A stretch of DNA of 64,000 bases from Bacteroides acidifaciens. GTDB lineage: Bacteria; Bacteroidota; Bacteroidia; Bacteroidales; Bacteroidaceae. The translations under genes and the position numbers were made by a program. The notes under the pieces were generated by a model. That model searched no databases and was not told the origin of the DNA. It saw only the letters and a list, made by a program, of their open reading frames with translations. The stretch spans positions 36,228 to 100,227 of the forward strand of contig NZ_JANJZR010000007.1 of the NCBI RefSeq assembly GCF_024623065.1. The letters run 5' to 3'. Positions 24,542 through 35,500 of this stretch are shown here, in pieces (the stretch's first letter is position 1; each line of letters begins with the position of its first letter).

Positions 24542-25867
24542 ATGAGATTTTTTGATAGAGAACAAGAGTTTAAAAAGCTTAGAGAAATTGAGGAATTGTC
24601 TGATGAAGTAGCCCAATTTACCATCATTACGGGAAGACGTCGTATTGGTAAGACCGAGATGGTTAAGAAGTTTTATGAGAACAAAACAATGCTATACTTT
24701 TTTGTTGCTCGTAAAGCGGAAGCTGACCTATGCGAGATATTCGTTGATGAGATTCGCACAAAACTCAACATACCAATGCTTGACAGCAAGGGAATGTCTT
24801 TTGCAGCCGTATTCAAATTCATTATGGAATTGTCCCAGAATCAGCACATCAACCTTTTCATTGATGAGTTTCAGGATTTCTATCGGGTAAATCAATCTAT
24901 CTATTCCGATATGCAAAACATATGGGATAGTTATAAAAATAAGGCTCACATCAACTTGATTGTAGCAGGCTCTGTGAACACCTTGATGAATAAGATATTC
25001 AAGGATAAGAAGCAACCACTTTTTGGTAGACAAACAGGAACAATGCATATTCGACCTTTTAAGCCTTCAGTCCTAAAAGAAATCATGTCTGAATATTGCC
25101 CCGACTATAAGAAATCAGATTTGTTGGCTCTTTATACTCTGACTGGCGGTGTGGCTAAGTATGTTGAGTTGTTTATCGACAGAAAAAAGTTTACCGAAAA
25201 GAAAATGATGGATATGTTTTTTGAACGAGATTCCTATTTTCTGCCAGAAGGTAAGAATATGCTTGTCGATGAGTTTGGAAAAGATTACGGTATCTATTTC
25301 TCGATTCTAACACTTATAGCTCAAGGTAAAAACACACGTTCAGAACTTGAGAATGCTCTCAATATAAAAGAATTATCAGGATACTTGAAAAATCTAAGTG
25401 AAGAGTATGGTTTGATAAGTAAGATGCAACCTATTTACGAGAAGTCAAGCAATAAAAATGTGCATTATGCCATCAACGACCAGTTCTTGAAATTTTGGTT
25501 CCGATTCATATACAAATATGCGCACATCATCGAGGCAGGCGGTAATGATAAATTAAAAGCGATAGCAGAGCGTGATTTTACAACAGTCAGCGGAAAGTCT
25601 CTTGAAAGCTACTTTAATGAAGTGCTGAAAGAATCGGGAGCATACACTCGACTTGGATATTGGCATGACCGAAAAGGCGAAAACGAGATTGATATTGTAG
25701 CCGAGGACGAGTTGGACAACAAGATTGAATTTATCGAGGTTAAGCGACAAGCGAAAAACTTTGATGAAAATGTTCTGAAGAACAAATCTGAATTGTTCTT
25801 CAAAGCCGTCGACTCATTTAAAGGGTACGAGATTATTTATAGAGGACTATCTATAGAAGATATGTAA
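24542..25867 (+). CDS. AAA ATPase with DUF234 (PD-(D/E)XK-like) C-terminus
   Basis: 441 residues from the ATG at 24542 (MRFFDREQEF); a frame opening at 24479 is ruled out by the promoter inside it. Walker A is TGRRRIGKTEM (~30-40) and Walker B is NLFIDEFQDF. A winged-helix region lies in the middle. The C-terminal part has the nuclease-like pattern GENEIDIVAEDE then IEFIEVKRQ, the DUF234 ending. The family is common in Bacteroidales and archaea, with no proven function; some view it as linked to mobile elements or defence. It lies between the damaged and intact copies of the 395-residue gene. Confidence 0.85.
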   Translation: MRFFDREQEFKKLREIEELSDEVAQFTIITGRRRIGKTEMVKKFYENKTMLYFFVARKAEADLCEIFVDEIRTKLNIPMLDSKGMSFAAVFKFIMELSQNQHINLFIDEFQDFYRVNQSIYSDMQNIWDSYKNKAHINLIVAGSVNTLMNKIFKDKKQPLFGRQTGTMHIRPFKPSVLKEIMSEYCPDYKKSDLLALYTLTGGVAKYVELFIDRKKFTEKKMMDMFFERDSYFLPEGKNMLVDEFGKDYGIYFSILTLIAQGKNTRSELENALNIKELSGYLKNLSEEYGLISKMQPIYEKSSNKNVHYAINDQFLKFWFRFIYKYAHIIEAGGNDKLKAIAERDFTTVSGKSLESYFNEVLKESGAYTRLGYWHDRKGENEIDIVAEDELDNKIEFIEVKRQAKNFDENVLKNKSELFFKAVDSFKGYEIIYRGLSIEDM

Positions 25868-26017
25868 TTCAGTAAAAACTATTTATACTAGCATAGACAA
25901 ATAGAGTTTCATTCCATTACAGGGAGTGGGACTCTTTTTTGGATACATTGCAATAAAATGAAATGAACATAAATCCATTAACTATACTACAGAACAAAAC
26001 AATATGAATATGGGAAA

Positions 26018-27205
26018 TTACTTACTAACAGTCATTGAAAAATTAACCGTAGTCCTCATAGCTAACATAATCGCTTCTCCTACCAATGCCACATTTGCTA
26101 ACAAATAATGCCTATCTTCATTCCACACACATGTACTACCTGCTATTTCGGCAGTTTTCAGAATTTTTTTTCGTGTGACGGAGTCTCCAAAATAAGTTGC
26201 ACTTCCTACGGCAAAAGCAGTTCCTGACGGACTTAGGCCAAACAAAATAGGTCCAGCATCTATATCAAACCCCAATATAGGAGAATAGTTGTGATACTCC
26301 TTCAACCCGAATATCGGTGATTCTTTTATGAAATACTTTTTTAACAGTTCGTACTGAGACTTCGCAAATTTATCATCTATAAGTGCCAAATAATAACAAT
26401 TAAGAGCCGAATAAGCCCCTTTGACATCCATATCTTCTATGATTCCTGTCAGTTCTGATAGACATGACACCAACAATCCGGTATTTTTATCAAGCCATTC
26501 CGCTTGAGCTTTATGAATCCACTGATTCACTATTGCTGAATATTTTCCATTATAATACTTCGAATATTCTGACAATGCGACTATCGCAACAAGCATATCC
26601 GGAACATATATGTATTCTCCCGGATATGTCGGACAATTCAAAATATCACTTGCTTTTATTCTACGACTCATCGTTTTACACAATGAATGATATAACTCGT
26701 CATATTTACCATCACCGCCAACCTTTTTATAATTGCCAATCATCCAAGCAAGATGACTTAAATAAGAAATATGACTATTATCACCATCTAAATTCGTCAA
26801 AGGGTCTTCTCCCCATCTTAACGTATCATACCATCTGATTTCAGGCGAAAGCACTATCGAAATAAGACTATCAATTTGTACAATGGAACCCTCTTTCGTT
26901 TCAGGATAAAGCAACGAAATATTGGAGAGTGATTTAACTAACATGGAACATGAATACAAAGCCCACTCACCTTGGAATTGATCACCAATAGCCGTTGGCA
27001 TTTCATTAATCAATGTTTGTGGTTCTGTTACTATTTTTTTTATTAAATAGTTGCGTCTTTGAAGAATATCTATTTTCTCCTTGTCAAAAGATTCTATATC
27101 ACTATCAAAATGACGCACCCATGCTGCCTTTATTATAACAAATATTATAAACAAGATGCATATATAGATAAAACAACCCATATTGCTAAAAATACTTTTC
27201 TTCAT
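26018..27205 (-). CDS. membrane-anchored helical (alpha/alpha toroid-like) protein, last gene of the cytoskeletal operon
   Basis: 395 residues. One N-terminal membrane anchor (CFIYICILFIIFVIIKAAW), then repeated helix pairs with GEWALYSCSML, RWGEDPL, DGDNSHISYLSHLAWMIGNYK, YVPDMLVAIVALSEYSKYY and DIDAGPILFGLSPSGTAFAVGSA. The pattern recalls alpha/alpha-barrel proteins such as linalool dehydratase/isomerase and related toroids, but the match is by eye and no active site is claimed. The bulk should lie outside the cytoplasm. It follows the FtsZ paralogue by 51 bp. A deleted second copy exists to the left. Confidence 0.6.
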   Translation of the reverse strand: MKKSIFSNMGCFIYICILFIIFVIIKAAWVRHFDSDIESFDKEKIDILQRRNYLIKKIVTEPQTLINEMPTAIGDQFQGEWALYSCSMLVKSLSNISLLYPETKEGSIVQIDSLISIVLSPEIRWYDTLRWGEDPLTNLDGDNSHISYLSHLAWMIGNYKKVGGDGKYDELYHSLCKTMSRRIKASDILNCPTYPGEYIYVPDMLVAIVALSEYSKYYNGKYSAIVNQWIHKAQAEWLDKNTGLLVSCLSELTGIIEDMDVKGAYSALNCYYLALIDDKFAKSQYELLKKYFIKESPIFGLKEYHNYSPILGFDIDAGPILFGLSPSGTAFAVGSATYFGDSVTRKKILKTAEIAGSTCVWNEDRHYLLANVALVGEAIMLAMRTTVNFSMTVSK

Positions 27206-27256
27206 CTTTCCTGATTACTAAAACCTTTAATCCTAATCCGTTCTTTTTCCTCATTA

Positions 27257-28513
27257 TCAATCAAAAGTATCCCCCATCGTATTTTCAAGTAGAATCTTCA
27301 AACGTTCCAGCCAAGATGTTCCATTCGATGGAGTCACGATAGGGTCAACGTGCATCGGTTCTGAATCAGAATCAAAATCAGTTTCTGGTTCAGGTTCAGG
27401 CATTGGTTCAGGTTCTAGTTTTGAATTTTCGACAGAAGGAACTTTCTTTTTCTTGCCGTAATAGTACTCCATCAATTCGTTCAATCTTTCCTGTTTTACA
27501 TCATCAGTTTTTTTATCCGGCAACTCTGCATCCATTCGATCAAATCCTGTAGCAATAATAGTGACCTTTACATCTTCTCCTAATGTATTATCGCGATACA
27601 ATCCCCACAAAACCTCAATGTCAGAAGACAAACTATCCATAAAATTGTTCACATCAGTGATTTCAGACATTGTTACTGGACAATCATCACAAGAGTAAAT
27701 AATGTAAAGCAGTTTCTGTGATTTCTCTATATCTACATTATCCAGCAAAGGAGATTTTAATGCTTCATACATTGCCTTCTCCAACCGATGTTCTCCACTT
27801 GCTCTTCCAGTCGACATAATAGCACTTCCTCCGTCTTTCATCACTGTATGTACATCACAAAAGTCTCGATTTACAATCCCTTTGATAGTAATAATTTCGG
27901 CAATGCTTTTTGTTGCAACCGTCAGCACTTCATCTGCTTTAGAAAAACCTTGTTCGACAGTGGTAATTCCATCATCATAAATATCTCTCAAACGCTCATT
28001 ATTGATTACAAGCAAAGCATCTACATTCTCCCGCATCATTTCTACCCCTTGCAACGCTTTTTGAATCCGAACTTTTTTTTCAAATGCAAACGGAATAGTC
28101 ACAATCCCGACCGTAAGTTTTCCCATTTCCTTAGCTATACCAGCAATCACGGGTCCTGCTCCTGTCCCTGTACCACCTCCCATTCCAGCAGTCACAAAGA
28201 CCATTTCCGTTTCATCATCAAACAAACGTCTAAGTTCTCCTATGCTCTCTTCGGCTGCTTGTTTCCCTTTTTCAGGTTTGCCTCCTACGCCCAATCCTTC
28301 CTCTCCAAGTTGAATACGGACTGGCACACTCGAACGTACCAACGCTTGACTATCCGTATTGCACACCGCAAAAGAGACATCACACACTCCTTGTTTATAC
28401 ATATTCTCTACAGCGTTTCCGCCACCTCCCCCAACGCCTATCACTTTGATAAGATTAGCCGAACGATCTTGTGGTATATCAAATTCTATGATTGTATCCA
28501 TTTTTATGTTCAT
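27257..28513 (-). CDS. FtsZ paralogue of the accessory operon
   Basis: 418 residues. All FtsZ GTPase motifs are present: [25 protein letters not shown], the tubulin signature [30 protein letters not shown] and [22 protein letters not shown]. The C-terminal linker is rich in Pro/Glu/Asp ([10 protein letters not shown]) and the end reads [16 protein letters not shown]. It is clearly close to Bacteroidales FtsZ, but dcw-cluster genes are absent, so this is a second copy serving the operon. It should polymerise with GTP; recruitment by its own C-terminal tail to a partner is inference. Confidence 0.9.
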   Translation of the reverse strand: MNIKMDTIIEFDIPQDRSANLIKVIGVGGGGGNAVENMYKQGVCDVSFAVCNTDSQALVRSSVPVRIQLGEEGLGVGGKPEKGKQAAEESIGELRRLFDDETEMVFVTAGMGGGTGTGAGPVIAGIAKEMGKLTVGIVTIPFAFEKKVRIQKALQGVEMMRENVDALLVINNERLRDIYDDGITTVEQGFSKADEVLTVATKSIAEIITIKGIVNRDFCDVHTVMKDGGSAIMSTGRASGEHRLEKAMYEALKSPLLDNVDIEKSQKLLYIIYSCDDCPVTMSEITDVNNFMDSLSSDIEVLWGLYRDNTLGEDVKVTIIATGFDRMDAELPDKKTDDVKQERLNELMEYYYGKKKKVPSVENSKLEPEPMPEPEPETDFDSDSEPMHVDPIVTPSNGTSWLERLKILLENTMGDTFD

Positions 28514-28541
28514 TAATTATATGCTCGAAAAAACTTCTATT

Positions 28542-29303
28542 TTAATTTGTTATTCTTATGTAAGGTTTAACTACATCAATGCTCCAAGCATAATTCAAAT
28601 TTGCTTGCGAACCATCATAAAATGTCCCAGATGTGATGCCTACGACTTCCCCATACTCATTGATTAAAGCTCCTCCACTACTTCCATGATCTATCAATGC
28701 ACTAATTTGCATCAGATTCCGTTCACGCCATTGTGACACCTCCCCTGAAGAAAAAGTATTTTCAAGTCCCCGTGGACTACCAATTGCAAAAACTTTCTCC
28801 CCCACACTTGGTTTACTATTTGCAATAGGAATATAATTCGTATTATTACAATCAACTTTAAAAAGAATAAAATCACTATCTGAACTTTTGTGTATTACTG
28901 TTGCCACCTTATAAACAACATCACTTCCTGCCAATTTTATCTGTTCGATTCCCATCCCTGTCCCTTCAAATACATGATAGTTGCTTACAGCCAACCCATG
29001 CGCATTTATAAAAAAGCCGGACCCTTGATAAGTATTTCTTCCGTCAGATGTAAAAACCATAAAAACAGCTGAGTTGTATTTTCGAAATACCTCCGTCCCT
29101 TCCATCCTGTTTCCTTTATGCTCAATTCTTTTAACAGAAGCATCATCTTCCTTACCTTTTTCAGGTTGAATGATTTCTCTTTTGTTATTCAATCCTATCA
29201 CTTTTTTATCGCTTTTTCTTTCACCATGCCCTGACTTATGTGCACAAGAACAAACGAATAAAGCCATAAACAATCCAATACAATATTTACTTATCATTTT
29301 CAA
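28542..29303 (-). CDS. trypsin-like serine protease lipoprotein
   Basis: 253 residues. The signal peptide ends in FVCSC (lipobox, Cys ~20), so the protein is lipid-anchored outside the inner membrane. After a charged linker the protease domain carries the full triad: His in SNYHVFEG, Asp in DSDFILFK, Ser in DHGSSGGALIN, with GSGFFIN as the first strand. It looks like the DegP/HtrA protease domain but has no PDZ domain. It overlaps the MotB-like gene by 17 bp. A regulatory cleavage of a partner in the periplasm is possible. Confidence 0.85.
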   Translation of the reverse strand: MKMISKYCIGLFMALFVCSCAHKSGHGERKSDKKVIGLNNKREIIQPEKGKEDDASVKRIEHKGNRMEGTEVFRKYNSAVFMVFTSDGRNTYQGSGFFINAHGLAVSNYHVFEGTGMGIEQIKLAGSDVVYKVATVIHKSSDSDFILFKVDCNNTNYIPIANSKPSVGEKVFAIGSPRGLENTFSSGEVSQWRERNLMQISALIDHGSSGGALINEYGEVVGITSGTFYDGSQANLNYAWSIDVVKPYIRITN

Positions 29304-29907
29304 ATATATTTTTAGGGAGTATATGAATCAAAAATCTTTGATTAGAGATTTCGTTCTTTTCTCTCATTGAGTTTGTCTTCAAACGTCCGTCTCCACTTCC
29401 TGATATTTGGATTTCGCAATTATCTCCAAAATTCAATTCTCTATCGTACCAATATTTTATCAACCCCAATGCTCGTTGATAACTTAATTCATAGTTAAAC
29501 AAATAATTATCTTTAGATGCTTGTCCCTCAACGATTAGAATATATTTATTCTCATGATTACGTTTCAAAAAGGATTCAACTTCTTTACCTGCCTGATATA
29601 AATCCTCCAGACACTTCTCTTTATCAGCAACATCTATTTTAGTAATATCACTAATACCAACAGGATAAGAGACTGCAATATTTAGCACATATTTCTTTGA
29701 ATCAGACCGATAAGTAAAATATTTACGGTTCAGATCTTTAGTCGATTGCTCTACTTTTTTTATTTCTGCTAATTGGCGCTCAGTAACTTCCATACGTTTA
29801 TGTAACAGAACAATTACCAAAATAAAAAGCACAAGCATTATAAAAAAAAGACTTGTCATCAAATCCGAATAACTCGTCCAAAAAAATGATTCTTTCTTTT
29901 GAGACAT
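29287..29907 (-). CDS. MotB/ZorB-like stator subunit with OmpA-type domain
   Basis: 206 residues. The single N-terminal membrane helix carries SYSDLMTSLFFIMLVLF; the Asp right before it corresponds to the ion-binding Asp of MotB, ExbD/TolR and ZorB. A short coiled coil follows (RMEVTERQLAEIKKVEQ), then an OmpA/MotB-like domain (YILIVEGQASKDN ... LSYQRALGLIKYW ... EIQISGSGDGR ... NQRFLIHI) that in relatives binds peptidoglycan. It is 18 bp downstream of its partner, the MotA-like gene. Confidence 0.85.
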   Translation of the reverse strand: MSQKKESFFWTSYSDLMTSLFFIMLVLFILVIVLLHKRMEVTERQLAEIKKVEQSTKDLNRKYFTYRSDSKKYVLNIAVSYPVGISDITKIDVADKEKCLEDLYQAGKEVESFLKRNHENKYILIVEGQASKDNYLFNYELSYQRALGLIKYWYDRELNFGDNCEIQISGSGDGRLKTNSMREKNEISNQRFLIHILPKNIFENDK

Positions 29908-29925
29908 AAACTCCTCCTTTTAATG

Positions 29926-31629
29926 CTATGGATTTAATGATCTCGTATTACTTATCGTATCATTATGCGCATCTACACTATCTTTTCCGACCATTGCATA
30001 ATCGTCTTTTTTAACCTGTTCCATATCATGTTTCATATTATTATCTACCAGTTCCTTTTCTGCGGCTGTTTGAGGAATCATATTATATACAGTATTAATT
30101 ACGCAGGCTAGAGCCATTACTATTATGCAGATTACTATAACCCAATTAACCCAAGAAGGAAATACTTGGAGAGAAACACTGCTCTTTCCTTTTCCATCAT
30201 CAGCACGTCCCATAGAATGAGCCACCTTGTCCATACCTTGTGATATTTCTTTCGCCAACGAGCTATTTGATTGTTCCATTTGATTAAATAAATTATCCAA
30301 TTGAACAGGAATATTTGCTATTGGTTCCAAATTCTTCATTAACACCGAGTTTTGTTGCATTTGACTATTGAATTGAGCTTTCATTTGTTTATTAAAATCT
30401 TTAAGCGATGTAATACTTTCACTAATATATTCATGAAATCTCCATTTTATGTCATTATTCAATTCTTCAAAAGCCTCTTTTTCCTCCTGCAATATTATTT
30501 TGAATGTTTCTGATTGAGTGACAAAATGTTTATTCAACTCCTCAACGTTAGCAACCGTAGAATCTCTCATTACACTCAAAGCTTCTTTTAAAGCAACATC
30601 TGCATCTGCCGTATCTTTTGCTATTTCCGCTTTATGACGCATGAAGAATTGTTGTATTTCCTCAAGTACATGCAACCTATTGCTCTCCTGCTGAAACAAA
30701 GCTGTAAAAGTATTTATAGCATCTGTATAACCATGAATATTATCAAGATATGAATTAAACAGTTCCAATTTATCAGTGCACTGCTGTAATTCCTCTAAAA
30801 CCCTAACATTAGCTTTTGCCATTTTCATGACATCCATGTCATGCACTGTTTGTATAATCTCAGATTGAATCTTATATGCATCATTAACCTTAATAAGTGT
30901 GCTTTTAAGGTCGGATGTATTCTCAGCAAAAGTTCGATTAAAAAGATTAAGATTCTTAACTAACCTATTCAAAGCATCTGATGTATCCGAGGGGAGCTCC
31001 GGCAACAAGCGAGATTGCATCCAAGCTAAAAAAGTACTTTTACCATTCTCCTCCTTCAATTTACAGCTTTTGAATAACAAAGAATTAATAGTAGTCAACA
31101 TAATACCACATATACTAGCTGCCATAGCCCAAGCTACTCCTGCCAACAATTCATTTATTCCGGAAGCAGCCAAATTATCCATTTCCTCTTTTGATATATT
31201 CAAGGAAAGTTCACCACCCAAAAGATAAATCAATGCTCCAGAGGATATCAACGGTATTAAGCCTAAAATCACACCGGCCATCGTTCCTGCAAGCCCACAA
31301 TACAGAGGAATAGGAGTTTGTGTACTTATGTCATTCTCCACCGAATCACAATGCCGGTCTGCTGCATCTTTCAACAAATGAAAATCAATAACAGAACCCG
31401 AATTATTACTCAAATACTTATTGATTGACAATTTTATTGAGCTAAAAATCCTGTTACCACTCCCCTCTATACCACATACAAAACCGGTCTCTTCATTTTT
31501 ATCAATACGCCAAGATGATTCAAATTTAAAAACATCTCTAAATTCGTACATACGATACAAATTGAGTACAAAAAACAATATTTGTACACAAATAATTGCA
31601 AATACCACTATAGGCACTATAATACTCAT
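29926..31629 (-). CDS. MotA/ExbB/ZorA-like stator subunit with long coiled-coil tail
   Basis: 567 residues. N-terminal helix (IIVPIVVFAIICVQILFFVLNLY), then the two helices of the MotA/TolQ/ExbB core: PIPLYCGLAGTMAGVILGLIPLI (~108-130) and INELLAGVAWAMAASICGIMLTTI (~158-180). A coiled-coil/helical part of roughly 280 residues follows, then a last membrane helix (WVNWVIVICIIVMALACVI, ~510-530). ZorA of Zorya defence also pairs this core with a long helical tail. With the MotB-like partner it should form a proton- or sodium-driven channel-motor. The extra C-terminal membrane helix is unusual. Confidence 0.8.
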   Translation of the reverse strand: MSIIVPIVVFAIICVQILFFVLNLYRMYEFRDVFKFESSWRIDKNEETGFVCGIEGSGNRIFSSIKLSINKYLSNNSGSVIDFHLLKDAADRHCDSVENDISTQTPIPLYCGLAGTMAGVILGLIPLISSGALIYLLGGELSLNISKEEMDNLAASGINELLAGVAWAMAASICGIMLTTINSLLFKSCKLKEENGKSTFLAWMQSRLLPELPSDTSDALNRLVKNLNLFNRTFAENTSDLKSTLIKVNDAYKIQSEIIQTVHDMDVMKMAKANVRVLEELQQCTDKLELFNSYLDNIHGYTDAINTFTALFQQESNRLHVLEEIQQFFMRHKAEIAKDTADADVALKEALSVMRDSTVANVEELNKHFVTQSETFKIILQEEKEAFEELNNDIKWRFHEYISESITSLKDFNKQMKAQFNSQMQQNSVLMKNLEPIANIPVQLDNLFNQMEQSNSSLAKEISQGMDKVAHSMGRADDGKGKSSVSLQVFPSWVNWVIVICIIVMALACVINTVYNMIPQTAAEKELVDNNMKHDMEQVKKDDYAMVGKDSVDAHNDTISNTRSLNP

Positions 31630-31632
31630 ATC

Positions 31633-32538
31633 CTATCTTTTTAATTTTATCTCTACAGGAGATTCAACCTTCCAAAGGTCATCTTTTTTAGTCACTTTGC
31701 CTCTCGCTATTACATAAAACGAAGAAGCGTCAGATAACGAAACCTCATCATCCTTATAATCCACAGCCTTTTCTATTCCATCAATAGAACGAATACGATT
31801 CAAATTTACAGGTTCGAACTCTGCTTCCGTTTCAGTGTTATTATACCAGACTTTAAAACGGCATTCATCTTGATTAGATGTATATACATCGTTGAAAAAG
31901 CCTTCCCCTTTTACCATACCAAAGTATCCGACTTTAGTAGGTTTAACTTCTTTAGGCGTTACTTCTTTAAGTACTTCTGTTTTCTTAACAACACCATATT
32001 GATTATCATCTACCTGGCTTTTTATATTCAATAATTCAATCCTAAGTTTAGACTGCTCGTTTTGAAGTTGTCTCAACTCTTTTTCTATAGATACAACCTT
32101 CACTTCCTTTCCATTGTTAGATTTTGTTTTTTCAAATCCCTTTACTTTATCATTTATAATACGTCGAATATCTTCTTTCAAAAAATGATATTTCTTTTTC
32201 ATCCATACAACGAATAGTAAAACGAATAGCAAAGCAGATATAAAAACAGAAAACATTGCAGTACCAATCAACCACCAATAACTTATCTCCTTTTCATCCT
32301 CCTTAAGATTGTGTACTTCGGCATTAAGACTAGATATTTCAGCATTTTGGTCTTCTATCTTTTCTTTTAAATCTTCTAGACATTTTCCTAAAGAATCTGT
32401 TTTAGAACTCACTATATCATTAACTGAGGCTATAACCTGACTTTCTTTATTCGAAGATGAATCGGTAGCCTGCTTAGCTTCACACCCCACAATGCATAAA
32501 CAAAATGAGAATAAAAACAATACTACATAACTTTTCAT
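31633..32538 (-). CDS. lipoprotein/membrane coiled-coil protein of the cytoskeletal operon
   Basis: 301 residues. A signal peptide with lipobox IVGC is followed by a coiled coil (LEDLKEKIEDQNAEISSLNAEVHNL), one membrane helix (WWLIGTAMFSVFISALLFVLLFVVWM, ~86-111), a second coiled coil (EKELRQLQNEQSKLRIELLNIKSQ) and a beta-rich C-terminal domain (~200-300). The layout would span the inner membrane and present the C-terminal domain in the cytoplasm. No family is recognised. It is separated from both neighbours by only 3 bp. Confidence 0.65.
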   Translation of the reverse strand: MKSYVVLFLFSFCLCIVGCEAKQATDSSSNKESQVIASVNDIVSSKTDSLGKCLEDLKEKIEDQNAEISSLNAEVHNLKEDEKEISYWWLIGTAMFSVFISALLFVLLFVVWMKKKYHFLKEDIRRIINDKVKGFEKTKSNNGKEVKVVSIEKELRQLQNEQSKLRIELLNIKSQVDDNQYGVVKKTEVLKEVTPKEVKPTKVGYFGMVKGEGFFNDVYTSNQDECRFKVWYNNTETEAEFEPVNLNRIRSIDGIEKAVDYKDDEVSLSDASSFYVIARGKVTKKDDLWKVESPVEIKLKR

Positions 32539-32541
32539 ATT

Positions 32542-35500
32542 CTATTTTTCTATATTATTTTGCAACGACTCATATATTGCCTGCGAAAGAACATTTAAAA
32601 CACCTTTTATCGGATAGAAAAAGAATGTTTCTTCTATTTTATCCTGCCCTTCTACTTCCTCTCTACGTTGAGCTATTCCTTTCTCCAAGAAAGTTGAAAT
32701 GTCTTTATAACAAACATCTTTAGCTATATTCAACGAACTTAGAGTTACGCCAAAGTTTTCATCAAAATTAAAAACGCCATTCATTGTATTCAAAGCAAAA
32801 TCAAAGAATTTGCGCACCGCCTCAACCGTATTCCGGATATAATCATCATCAACCCGATCATAAGTATCCGACTCATCTACAAACCCGCTACCACATCCTT
32901 TGAATACAATAATCTTATCACGCTCATTATTCTCTTTAAAACCTATTATTCCTCCTTTACAAGTAACTTCCTTAGGATTAGCATCTTTATCCAAACCTAA
33001 GATATCCAATTCACCCACATATTTTTCGCCTGTCACTTCTTCGAATATCAATTTTGTATATTTTGCTAACAGCTTACTATCAGTAGACACCACCTTAATT
33101 ACTTTACTTCCATTCCCACTAAAGGTTATATGCCGGGGCAACGATAGTTTCTTCACTTTAACAATATTGGCAATATGATATATAATGGAAGTATAAAACA
33201 ATATAAATACAATTTTAAACTCTTCGTCTTCTTGCAACATATAATTAAAGTCAATCAATTTAGAATCAATCCCTCTAATCATTGAATTATCTTTCAATGA
33301 AAATAAGAAGGATGCCAAATTTGCAGGATTTGCATTATTAGGACTCTTAAAGATGCGTTCCAGTTCATTTAGTCCTTTATCTTTAATCAATTGAAGTATA
33401 CTATCCTTACTCCAATCGATAATACCATTATTTTTATTCAAATCAGAGAAAGGATCTTCAAACAGTGCATTGGAAGCAAATTTAAAAGAAGTTACAAACT
33501 GTATTTCCTTATTTTTAGCAAATGCAATATCCGTAGTACCTCCCCCAATATCAACATTGACCAAATTAGTGGCACTAGCATATCTTCTAAAAAAGTATTG
33601 TATTGGAGCTGCTGACTCTGTCATACAATTAGTAGAGCCTTTTCCAAAATATTTTTCATAAGACGTGTTCCAAGTCTGTTGCAACCTTCGCAATCTTTTA
33701 GGAGCCATACTAATGGGATAAAACCAAATAATTTTAGTTTGTTTCAGATTTCCATTATTCAATAGGAGTTTATTCCTAATCATTAACATCAAACATTCAA
33801 TATATGACTCAATAACACGCTGTTCATTGCCTCTTCCCCACTTAATATTGTATTTAATGTTATTATATGGTAGATCATGACGCTTTTCATAGGTCAATGG
33901 TATATTAATTAATTCATAAGGTTTCACCACTCCCGTCCAATCTATAGTTTTAGAGCAAGATAATACTGTCCGTGTCGGTAACTTGAAATCCCCTTCCCCC
34001 AGTGCTTCCGGTAAGAAATCTTTTTCTATCAACTGTTTTTCCCAAATCAAGTCATCCTGCGCTTGCATTCCTTTCACCAAAGAAGGCACGAATATTTCAC
34101 ATATTTGGCTATCCTTTTTATCAAAGCCAAAAACTTCAGGAAATTCTCCTTCTTTACAATATTCGATATGAGTGTTGGATGTGCCTAAATCAATAGCAAA
34201 CTCATATGTATCAATATCTTTTTGAATTTTATATTTAGGAATTAGGACTCCACAGAAACCATTTTTATCACTTACTTGAATATAATCAAAATTGCTCTTT
34301 TCTATGGTATATATTTCAGCTTTACCAGTTTCAGAGTCACTCTCATTCCGACATGATGGCTTTGCAACAGAATTAATCTTATCAGCACCATTAAAGAATT
34401 CCATTTTAAAATTTCTCGAGTACGTACAAATACAAGAAACCGTATAATAAGCATCTTCCGGATTAGTAAACCGAACAATAGGCATAATCAATCCAGTGAA
34501 ATCAAATTCAACCATTCCGCCTTCATTTTTCTCAATGTTGGCGTTTCTCACTTTATAATAAATTCTGCTATATTCTATATATGAAACACCAGCATTCCCA
34601 ACAATAGGTACTCTCAGTACCGCCCTAACCGAACCACCAGCCACCATTTGCATCTCAAACATAGGCTTCCCATCGGATAAAGGAGTCTGTAAATCCGAAA
34701 CACTAAAATATTTAAAGAATAAAGTCTTGAGCGGCAATAAATAGGACAATTTAGGTTCATCAATCATTATATTGCCACCATAAAAACTATTCTTATTCAA
34801 TGTATGTGGAACTCTGATTATGGTATCTTCCAAGAAATCACTAATGGTTAAATAAGGAGCTTGAACACCATCGAATGGAAGAATACGTTTATTCAAATCT
34901 ATCACCTCAGCCACATAAGGAGCTACATTGCTTTTTCCCCATTTCCCTGTTGTATATTGCAGCCTACTATATTTATTTCCTGCTTCCACCGGCAATACCA
35001 AAGGAAGAATACCTTCTATAGAATTATCATTCAAACGTATCGCAAAATCACTCTCTCTTGTTACCGGTTTATTTAACTTCTTAAATAAAACATATCCAAG
35101 CACTTCTACCGAATTATTCTGTTGGTCGGAAACAACATCAATTGTAGAAAACAGTTCACCGCTTGCTGCTGTCAGATTATTTAATTCGTTTTTTTGCTTT
35201 GTATCTGTAATAGCTTTAAAAGTCAGATTCAAATATGTTTCCAATTCAGGAAAAAGAGTAGAAAAATAAGGGATAACTTTACGTAGGGTAAACCATGCTT
35301 TTACATATTCAAAATCCCTCTTATACAATGGCTGAAAGTCCAAATCGAACGGTTTGTCTTCTGCAAAATATATATCATTGATATAATCTAATTTATTTGC
35401 AGAACTGAAAAACAATGTCGCAGGAGAAGTCGCACCAATAATATTCAATTCGTCAGGTCCATCAATATAATTAAGTAAATATATGTTTTGCAATTTATCG

